Shown here: positions 8,609 to 18,200 of the stretch, piece by piece
Layout of the letters: the number at the start of each line of letters is the position of its first letter
Numbering within the stretch: the first letter of the stretch is position 1
Assembly: GCF_018255755.1 (NCBI RefSeq)
Contig: NZ_CP073766.1
Coordinates: 3,162,001-3,226,000, forward strand
Direction of reading: 5' to 3'
DNA from: Chitinophaga sp. HK235
Lineage (GTDB): Bacteria; Bacteroidota; Bacteroidia; Chitinophagales; Chitinophagaceae
Length of the DNA: 64,000 nt
The notes under the pieces: generated by a model
Database searches by the model: none
What the model was told of the DNA's origin: nothing
The model's input: the letters and a program-made list of their open reading frames with translations, nothing else
Made by a program: the position numbers and the translations under genes

Positions 8609-11494
8609 CTAATTAATTTTCTCGATAATCAATCCTGATATAAATGCAACGTCAGAGTAGTTATTATCAGCACGGTTGATGCTGACCTTGATCGTTTCCC
8701 CTGCCTGAATCTGCCCGTTGAAGGTGACATAGTTGTTTGTATTATCCGTCGGATACACATATTGCAGCTGGTTGCTTCTACCTCCGAATTTCACATTCAC
8801 AAAGGCTTGTCCTTTCCGGTCCACAGAAGATTTTATGGAGGAGATCAGTTTCACCTGGTATTTACCAGCTGGTAAACCCTGGCCGTTGCTGCCTTTTATT
8901 TCCAGGCCGTAGTTGGAACCATCAAACTTCATGAAACCATTCATCACATGGCTACGTACCACATCCGCAGGGAAATCAGTGCTGAAGTCACCAGTGCTCA
9001 TACCGTTATCATCAGCAGCGTATCCCTGGTAGAACGTACCCCAGTTGGCCGTGCTGACAGTACTGAGTACCCAGCCGGTGGGGTTGTCTGTAAACACCTG
9101 TACATTCTGGGTGAAATTACCGTAGGCACTAGTCCAACCCGGAACATTCTGCGGTGTTTTACTGAAATTAAACTGTGCTCTGTTTCCTGGCTGAGATCCC
9201 GGTTTTTCTTTCAGCACAATAGCCACTATGGCTGACTGGCCTGCCGGCAGGTTTGACAGCGATCTTGATTTCAGTGTCAGGTTGATGACGCCGCCGGTGG
9301 ATTTCACGTTGGTCACATCAACATAATCATTGGTATTCCAGGCCGCATAACCGGAGCTTACATTCGCGCCGTTGACTGTTGCAGTAAGTGCGGAAGAAGT
9401 AGTCTTATCAGTGTTTCTGTTGGCATGATAAATCCTTATATCATAGCCGGAATTATCTGACAAGCCGCCAAAGGCATAGGTGGCACCTGTAGCATCAATC
9501 ACAGCACCGTCTCTGTAGATGCTATGGTCGAGCCCCATGTAATCGTTGTCCAGGCCGTCGTCGAAGTTGGTAGGTACACTGGCGCTTACCACCTTAAAGC
9601 TGAGTGGATAGGTGCTTCCTTTGATATCCTTCAGTCCATTAATGATGGCACCTGGTGTGTTATCAGTGATCTTATTGGTGTTAGGTACCGGTGTATTGGA
9701 AGCTACGCCCGGATCGATCACGTAATAGCGATAGTATTCCGTGAGCCTTTGCAACAGTACACGCAAACGTTGTTCCAGCGTTGTTTTATCCGCTGAAGCC
9801 GGAAGTTTCTGCACCAGGATCAGGGCTTTGCTGTATTCGGTATAGTCTTCCTTCTCTTCTGCCCTGGTGACAAAGTTGGCTGCTGCCAATTCCGGTTTAC
9901 GGTTGTATAACAACAAAAAGTCCTTTTCAAAATCAAAAGAGGCCTTTGTTTTATCGTATACTGTCTGGTTCCAGATAGTTGGTTCGTGATCACCGATGGT
10001 GAGCATCTTTATCTGTGGCGGATAAAGTCCTTTAGGACTGGCGCTGTTGATGGTGTTGATACAATCCCAGGTGATAGTGGAAGGCACATAAGGATCAATA
10101 AAATCCTGTACATAATAAGCACCTATATTTTTGGCGATGATACCATTTCTTTGCAGATCATTGTCAGTAGGTGATATAGAAATATAAGCCGCAAACAGGG
10201 AAGGATAGGAAGCTACTGCCAGACAGGATGCGCCACCACCAAAAGACAGACCGGTCACATACACCCTGTCCACATCCACATGGTAGTTCTTCACCGCATA
10301 ATCATATGCAGCCTTTATTGATTCTTTGGACCAGTTCGGTGTGGGTGATTGTGGCGCAATCACGACGGATTGCATCGGGAAGCTTTTGTTATACAGGTAT
10401 ATGGGCAGCCCTCCAAAAGGATTCAACACCTTACTGATATCGGTACCATTTTCACCACCGCCATGCAGGAAGATGATCAGCGGGTAAGCCGGGTTGCTGT
10501 TAGGATCGTAACCATCCGGCAGATATACCCATGTTTTGTTCCCGTTCGTAGTATCGTACACGTTATCATTAGGACCACCACTGGAGAACATCTGCGAAGG
10601 CATCGGCACCAGTACTTTAACGGTATCTTTAGCTGTCAGTCCCAGCTGGTCGGTAACGGTGATCACAAAGACATAACTGCCACCGGTGAGGTTAGATACG
10701 CCGGTGTTTACTTTGGAGCTATCGGCAAAATTTACTTTCGGTGATCCGGATGGTTGTGATATAACGGTCCAGATAGAAGTGTAGTAGTTGCTGGAACCCG
10801 GTGTCACGGAGCCATTCATGGTGGTTTGTGTAGAACCTGCCGGCAACGTGGTATCCTTGCCTGCATTCACAGTAGGGGCTTTGTTGGCGCCCGCTGCGCA
10901 TACATTCAGGTCGTACCATTTATTACCATCTGAAAAGAGAATCAGTTTATCACCCTTGCTGATGGTCAGACTGTCTTTAGCCAGATAAGGCGGTGTGCCT
11001 TTCATATCGCGGGGCACAAAAGCACCTTTCACCCACCAGCGGTAGTTGCCGGTGGTTTTATCGAGGATCACGATCTCACGGTTACGGTTACTCTCCGGAG
11101 CGGGCAGTGTTATCTTTCTGCTGAGTGTAATATCACGGAGTACTACCACGCCTACTTCCCGGGGGATGAGGTAATCCGCATCCCCGGTAATAATGAGGCC
11201 GCGGGACAGTCCACCCGACCACATGAGTGCACGCAGGGAAAGAGTATCCTGGCCGGGTAATGCCACTGCTGTATCTCCTACCGGCACCAGCCGGAGCTTA
11301 CGAAATTCGGTCCGTCCCTTCCATTTGTTGAAGAGGAAACCCAATGTGTCCTGGGTATGGTTCTCCAGGATCAGTTCCGCTGTATCGCAGGTATTGTAGA
11401 TCCGCACACTGTCTGCGCGTATCTGGTAGATGTGCTGCGCATAGGATGCGATACCCATCAGGAGGCATACAATGGAAAGAAAAAATTTTTTCAT
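8609..11494 (-). CDS. Modular secreted esterase with PKD-like and accessory binding domains
   Basis: 961 aa, exported (signal peptide to about residue 19). Order of parts: an unknown ~180-residue N-terminal domain duplicated as the next gene; a PKD/REJ-like Ig domain (~203-297, VNAGKDTTLPAGS to AKDTVKVLV); and an alpha/beta-hydrolase of the PHB-depolymerase/feruloyl-esterase type with oxyanion segment IIFLHGGGENG, nucleophile in GLSFGG (Ser near 417) and a likely catalytic His in GDHEPTIW (near 503). A ~150-residue beta domain and a C-terminal beta-sandwich resembling carbohydrate-binding modules follow. It probably cleaves ester bonds in a polymer. It is 26 bases behind the lipoprotein gene in the same run, an odd neighbour for RHS genes. 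Confidence 0.8.
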   Translation of the reverse strand: MKKFFLSIVCLLMGIASYAQHIYQIRADSVRIYNTCDTAELILENHTQDTLGFLFNKWKGRTEFRKLRLVPVGDTAVALPGQDTLSLRALMWSGGLSRGLIITGDADYLIPREVGVVVLRDITLSRKITLPAPESNRNREIVILDKTTGNYRWWVKGAFVPRDMKGTPPYLAKDSLTISKGDKLILFSDGNKWYDLNVCAAGANKAPTVNAGKDTTLPAGSTQTTMNGSVTPGSSNYYTSIWTVISQPSGSPKVNFADSSKVNTGVSNLTGGSYVFVITVTDQLGLTAKDTVKVLVPMPSQMFSSGGPNDNVYDTTNGNKTWVYLPDGYDPNSNPAYPLIIFLHGGGENGTDISKVLNPFGGLPIYLYNKSFPMQSVVIAPQSPTPNWSKESIKAAYDYAVKNYHVDVDRVYVTGLSFGGGASCLAVASYPSLFAAYISISPTDNDLQRNGIIAKNIGAYYVQDFIDPYVPSTITWDCINTINSASPKGLYPPQIKMLTIGDHEPTIWNQTVYDKTKASFDFEKDFLLLYNRKPELAAANFVTRAEEKEDYTEYSKALILVQKLPASADKTTLEQRLRVLLQRLTEYYRYYVIDPGVASNTPVPNTNKITDNTPGAIINGLKDIKGSTYPLSFKVVSASVPTNFDDGLDNDYMGLDHSIYRDGAVIDATGATYAFGGLSDNSGYDIRIYHANRNTDKTTSSALTATVNGANVSSGYAAWNTNDYVDVTNVKSTGGVINLTLKSRSLSNLPAGQSAIVAIVLKEKPGSQPGNRAQFNFSKTPQNVPGWTSAYGNFTQNVQVFTDNPTGWVLSTVSTANWGTFYQGYAADDNGMSTGDFSTDFPADVVRSHVMNGFMKFDGSNYGLEIKGSNGQGLPAGKYQVKLISSIKSSVDRKGQAFVNVKFGGRSNQLQYVYPTDNTNNYVTFNGQIQAGETIKVSINRADNNYSDVAFISGLIIEKIN

Positions 11495-11520
11495 GATATA
11501 GGGTTTAGACTGATTTTATG

Positions 11521-12249
11521 TTATTTCGAAATTCTACCTACACTAATTGTCAGGCTATCCACCTTTCCTTTTTCTCCGAAAAATGGTATTGCAGATAAAA
11601 AAGTCAATTGACCGTTTGTTTTATTCAGCTTGAAGTAATAATCACCAGGCACTTCGTATGTTCCTAACAAAAAAGCTTTCATCGGATTCGCTGAAATATC
11701 AATCAGTATACTATACAATACCCCTCTATACCAGCTTTGCGCATCACGAGCGAAACCAGTAATCATGATAAATTTTCTCTCCGGCCAATCGTAAAGTAAT
11801 ATCTTGGAATTCGGAATAAATTCTATGTCCATAGACTCTGGCTCTTCAAGATTGGTTTCCGGATCATAGAATGGAACTATCTTGTCATTAACATAGAGCT
11901 TTACTACAGCCGAATCTGATTTCTTGTACTCATCCAACTCATAGGTAACTTTATACTTTTCACTCGAAAATATGACACCTGTCTTTATCTGATCTCTGAC
12001 CACCTTCTTATAGGGACGAGCAATTGCAGGAATGCTCTTTTCAATGGCAGAATCATATACATATTGACTGTGCAAATATTCAGGAAATTGTGCAGCACTT
12101 ATTGTAAACGAATCTTTTCCTGCGTATCTGTCTACTCCCCCTGTCATGTTATTGCTCCTGTCAACACCAGCTGAATTGTTCTTCAAAGGATGATTGTTAC
12201 AGGCGGTAACAAAAACAATACAGATACTAATAAATTGGACCATTTTCAT
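11521..12249 (-). CDS. Lipoprotein of unknown function, candidate immunity protein
   Basis: A 242-aa lipoprotein: short signal peptide with lipobox VTAC (Cys17), followed by an Asn/Ser-rich linker. No family was recognised. The body is rich in beta-prone, charged segments (YKVTYELDEYKKSDSAVV). It begins 12 bases after the stop codon of the 2900-aa RHS protein, the place where an immunity gene sits in polymorphic-toxin loci. A lipoprotein would suit a toxin acting in the periplasm. This role is inferred from position only. Confidence 0.7.
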   Translation of the reverse strand: MKMVQFISICIVFVTACNNHPLKNNSAGVDRSNNMTGGVDRYAGKDSFTISAAQFPEYLHSQYVYDSAIEKSIPAIARPYKKVVRDQIKTGVIFSSEKYKVTYELDEYKKSDSAVVKLYVNDKIVPFYDPETNLEEPESMDIEFIPNSKILLYDWPERKFIMITGFARDAQSWYRGVLYSILIDISANPMKAFLLGTYEVPGDYYFKLNKTNGQLTFLSAIPFFGEKGKVDSLTISVGRISK

Positions 12250-12261
12250 AGCTAAATCTTA

Positions 12262-15200
12262 TTACGGTTTCTTTGTTTTCGTTTCCTTTTGCTTTTGTTT
12301 ATTTTGAGATTTGGGCTTAAAATCCGGATTATCCTTCAAAAATGTATTTCCACTAAAGCTGGCGGTACCAATGTACTTATATCCTCCGGACTGAACACCT
12401 TCATGATCAGCAAGATTGCTAGGTGTATAAGTACCTTCAAATGTACCGGTATCAGCCCACTTAAATCCATTGTTGTAATAGTCAAGATAATCAGGATATT
12501 GTTCTCCTGATTTCGGATTAATGCCAGAATAAAAGAAATCAAGCCCTTTCTCATAGGTGGCACCGTTTGTTATATCATTGCCAAAAAGGGCCTTGATTGC
12601 ACTACCATTAGCAGATTGCATTCCTGTTATCGCATTTCTTTCATCCAGGGACTTCTTCATAAATTCTCTATAATGTGTATAAATGCCTCTTTTATCGTTT
12701 TTAGAATCCATTCTTTTTGCATGAGTAGCTCCAACCCCACGACCTGCCATTTTCCCCATTACCCCTTGTAAATTATCCTCATCATTTTTTGCCCGGTACA
12801 TCATTATATTTTGGGTAGCCTGTTGCGCTTTCGCATTTGAGGTATTTTCATTATAACCGAAAGCAGCCAGTTGCTGAAATGTATTATGATCTTTACTTAC
12901 TACCGTCCATTGAGTAGCGTAGGCCCCATTTTTATCCACACCCAGAAATATTTGTTTTCCCGTACTTGTCAAAACGTCTGAGAGCTTAGCCAATCTGACT
13001 TCCATATTTTTGGGATCACCTCCCTGGCCAAGAAACTTTCCGTCCAGTGAATAATAAAATTCTAACCCATCCAAATCTACACCTGAAATGGGACTATTGC
13101 TGGCAAACTGATACGGTGTTAATTCAGGATATTGTTTTGCTAGTGGGTCTACACTTAAGAATTTCCCAATCCTGGGATCATAAATTCTCATTCCGTAATC
13201 CTGCTGATTACCTTCACCCTTTACCTCATTATCATTCTCTTTACCATTAAACCCATACCTATAATTTTCCAGATTGTATTTACGTCCTGGCTGCAACATT
13301 CCAAATGCATAATAATCTTGTTGAGACAATGGCTGAGCTGTATAATAGTCTATATCCTTTCCGTTAGCCGATACACCTGTCTTCTTATCACTAAGAACTG
13401 CCAGCACATTGGCGAGATGATTAATAACTTCATATTTACGTGACCCTGCGAGATAAATATCGCTTAGGGTATCACCTGCATTTAGCGGATACATTAAACG
13501 CGCTGGTAATGCAGATCCATAAGACCAGATGCCTAAACGTTTATTACCATACAGGTGTTGTTCCTCCCAGGTAAATTGTCCCCCGCTCTGCTTATAAACC
13601 GCTAACAGATTACCCGTTATATCACGGATATAAAAAACACTGGAATCGCTGGATTGTTTCCTGGCTCTATTTCCAGCCGGATCATAGGAATAGTTGACTG
13701 CATTTTTTCCGATAACATTCCTGATTTTTCCATATAATGTCCAACCGATCTTCTCAATTCCCTCGCTTTTATCCCGTATCAGATTTCCAATTGCATCATA
13801 ATTATAGTTGTCCGGCTGCTGACTCTTCAGATCTTCGGTATACTGGTTATTACTAACAGCATCGGATACACTCGTTAGCACATTATTATCTTTTTTATAA
13901 TGATAGGAAAGGTCATCCATTGCGCCTACTGCATTACGAAAATAATTCAGGATATTTCCATTGGCGTCATAACTGAGACTTTCCTTATAGTTTTCTGCAG
14001 CACTGCCAGAGTTCCATGCCTGTCCGGGAACTAATGTATGTTGCCTAACTTCTTTCAGTCGGTTTAACTGGTCGTATCCGTAAGTATAACCAGCTGTTTT
14101 TGCAGCAGCAATATTACTAAGTGCCAGCGTTGAATAACTGATATTTCCATTAAAGAGAGGGTTGCCGGTACCCAACGAAGAGCCTGAATTATATGGCATA
14201 TTAAAAGCCACAGCATTTGTCGTTCCTATAGGTGTATAGTCGCTTCCATTAAAGCCGAGTACAAACCCCAATACATCTTTGGCGATCTGACTATGATTTC
14301 CTGAGAGTCCATCCCCACCCATATCGTTTCCATCCAGGGCTGCTGCGTTAATCCCCTTTAACCAACCCTGCAATGTATAAGCATAATCTAATCCCTGTAC
14401 TTTATGCTCACCCAGTTCCGTCCTTGCCAACTGCCCATGCAGATAATACCAATACGATGCGTCCTGCTGCCATATCATGTTATCACGGCTACTCAGGGCA
14501 GCTACTACCTTATTTTCAGCATCATATAAATAGCGATAAACAAACTGATCAGGTTGTCCTTTTTGATAAAACAGCTTATTTACTTTCCCTGCAATGAGGT
14601 CATAATCATAATCCATCCGTTTCAGACCTTGCCCTACCTTCGCTAATTCAAGCTGTCGCTGGTATTGCCATAGGGTTTTCACATTACCCATCAGATCATA
14701 GCTGTAATAGGTAGCGTTATCATCTTGCCCATCTCCATCTTCATCAACAGTAGCCGCTGTTACCCGCTTACGGGTATTCTCCTGCAATAGTCCAAGTCCT
14801 GGTAAAGGAAAATCATAAAATGTTTTCACTATTTGAGATCTGCTACCCTGCTGCATCCAGGAAGCAAGTGCCAGCGTATCCAGGGTATTAATACTGGTAA
14901 TCGGACTACCACCTTTCTCTCCTGTTTCTATAAGCCGGCCAAGGGGATCATAAAGGGAATAACTATAACGATTGGCTTCTCCTCCGTTCAACGGTCTGAG
15001 TTGTTCCGCATTCTGGGATGCCACAGATCTACCCAACCGGTCATACCAGGATCTGAACACACCACCATCCGGACTGCTCTGACGCACAACGCCATCTAGT
15101 GTATTATAAGCATACGTCGTAGGCATATCATGTTTCACCAGCACCGGATTATGATTTCGTATCCAACTATATCCCGGTGCGCCTTCCAGTACAATATCCT

Positions 15201-18200
15201 GTTCAGTCACCCGGTCATGCAGCAGACTACCCATTCCTTCATTCATGGGCAGCCAGCTACGCAGACCTGCATCATTACGGGGGTTCAGACAGATGTTGTT
15301 GTAGTTCATCCAGGCTTCCGCATAATTTACGAAACGATCGTATATGCGTAACTGTTTAATATATCCCTGCCAGTACTGCCAGCTGCCTTTTACGAGGGCG
15401 GCTCCGAAGCGGAATTGTTTGGTACCTTGTTCAGTTAACGCACCACCAAGGTAAGCGTGCGTGGTATCATATTGTACAGGGATAGCCCTTCCATTGATCA
15501 CTACAGAAAACGGTTTCAGCGGATTGCCGGTACCTGTTATCACAATATGTGACCAGGTGCCAGCCGGCAATAAGGTGGACAATGGTACTGCAGCCACACC
15601 TTCCACCTGTTCAAAGATGGGATAAGGCCACCAGAAAGGTATATGTCTGCCACTGCGGAACACCAGCTGGTTACCACGGGTAAAGCAGCTCACCCCTTTT
15701 TCTCCATTGAATGCAGGGATCGTATAGGTACTGTCGATGAAACGGGATGGTGCGCTGACTGCGATATTATCTGAGAAGATACCCTGATCATGCCCTGCTT
15801 CCCGGTTCACCCAGGTTTCTATGGAATACGGTTTATAGGCTCCTGTCATCCAGGTGGGGTAAGGAATGTAGGCCCCGTTGCCTTTAAAACTGAGTGTATC
15901 TACCGTCTGGTAACATTCTGCGATGTTATACGGACGGTCTCTGCGTACAGCATCCAGTTGATCTTCGGTCAGTAATTTAACACCTTTGGGCGGGATGGTT
16001 TTCACCAGATTGCCTGCCTGATCATAATAATATAAAGTGTAATGATATTCTACCAGGGTACCGGAAACTGTCATCTGCGGTTGTACAGACAAACACTTGG
16101 TCAGATAGATATCCTGGAAGTCCTTCAATACAGAATCCCGGTAAGTACTGTATGACAGCGAAGCATTGATCAACGCCATATCCATACGGGTACGCATACA
16201 CGGTATGGTATCCGGTTGCAATACCGGTGAAAGCGGACGGTTGCAGAGCATGTAATCCGCATACACCAGGCCACTGCCACCATCTCCGAAGTTGATACCG
16301 GGGAGATTGCAGGAAGTATTATTGTTGCTGGTATAGTTTGCCACATCATCCACCACATCAATCACTGTTTCATGTGGCACCGACAAGTGGTTATAAAAGT
16401 TAGTGATGCTGGCATAGGATGACAGAGGATCTATCACCGGAATACCTTTAGGAGCACACCACTGCGATGCCTGCATACGGAAGTAGTACGCCAGTAAGCG
16501 CGCATTGGCCCGAACCGGGAATACGTATTTAAAATTTCCGAGATAGGTCTCCAGTGCACAACAATCCATTACACCGGGAACACAGGTAACAGTGGATGGA
16601 GAACCTGCACACACCGGAGGCACACTATCATGCGGAATATTCATCGGCAGGTTGCAGTTGGCGGCCATGGAAGCGTAATCTTCATAACGCAGCTGTTTGC
16701 TGAATACAATATTCATCCAGTCCCGCAGATATACTTTGAAACTATCAGCCATATGCGTGTTACCGTTGGGGTTAGCATAATAATCCGGCTGCAGCAGCGA
16801 GAATTGCTGATAAGCTTTGGTAAAAGCTTCGCAGGAGATATTGGTCACCGGTACCTCGCCCAACTTACCACTACATCTTCCGATAAACTCATAGTATTCA
16901 CCATAGCTGAGATTAAAATTCAGCTTTTTGTTAAGGTAATTAGTTAGCAGCGTTTCGTAATTATTATCTGCCGTTGTCAATGCAGGATACAAGCGCTGGA
17001 ACTCCATCACCTTGCCCTGTACCACTTCACAGGATGCACAGGTTTTACAAGTGAGGGCATAAGGTAATGGGAACGCCATCTGCGAAGGGGTAACACAATC
17101 GCCTGCCACACACTTACGTAAGAGGATGTCCAATTGTTCGGTGGTCATCACAAAGGAAGATCCGAATTTCTGTTGCAGCCAGCGCAGGAAACCTGCAGTA
17201 GAAACACCATAAGCTGTTTGTTTATACTGATCATAGAAAGCGGTGATCTTCTCACAGGTACAGCTGTCGCGGGACACATATTCCTGTGTAGCTGTTTCGT
17301 AGGTAGCCGGATAGTTGATCAGCAGCGCTGTGCAGGAGCTATTGATAGCTCCAGGTCCGAGGACTCTATTCATCACATCTTCAAAAGTGCGATCCACATT
17401 GGTACTATCAGGACTGATGGTGCTGGCACCGAAGATATGACTCATATCACAGCCTTTTTCACATACAGCGACCAGACCGGCTTGTAGTTGTTTGTATTTC
17501 GTAGAGTCGTTACCGATAACCAGCTGCTGACAGCCTTTCAGGGCCTGCATCCAGGAATCAGCCTGGGCCAGGCAATTCTTGTGGCAGTTTTCATAGAGGG
17601 CGGCATCATTGATTTGTTTGATGCTGTCGCTCATGCGTGCCAGCGACTGGGCTGACAATGATTGCATGAAGTCTTCCGTCTGGATATCTTCTGCAAACAG
17701 CCGGTGTTTATTAGCATACTTTGCGGTCAATGGATCATCCGGACAGGTTTTCACCCGGCCGTTGATAATATTTTCCTGTCCGTAGCTGTTGCCCAGGTTG
17801 GGATCATTTTTTACCAGTCCGCCACCGATATAACAGTTACGGCTATTGCGAACGGTGTCTATCGGACTATTACCTCTCGCGATCTCCATCTGCGGTGTTT
17901 TGAGCTGCAGATAAAAAGTGCGGTACAGTTCCCACTCCTGGTCTTCATCTCTGCCGGCAGCACAATTGGCCGGGCCTGCACAGTTATTAAATCCTTTTAC
18001 GGTAGTATCTTTTGCACAGTACACGATATAGTTGATCACCTGTAATACGTTGCTTACAGGCAGCGAAGCATCATTACGGATATAACGGGAGAACTGCTGC
18101 AACTTGTTCTGCATGGTACTGTAGGAAGAAGCACCAGCCCCGCCTGCAGCGAAGAAAGCGTCTTTCTGAAGGAGGAGCAGCGGATTGCTGCCATCCCAGT

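Noticed and set aside
12262..13060. A T9SS C-terminal sorting domain at the end of the 2900-aa protein
   Set aside because: The tail is a Lys/Gln-rich sequence without the usual beta-sandwich pattern or terminal KxxK-type strand; no support.
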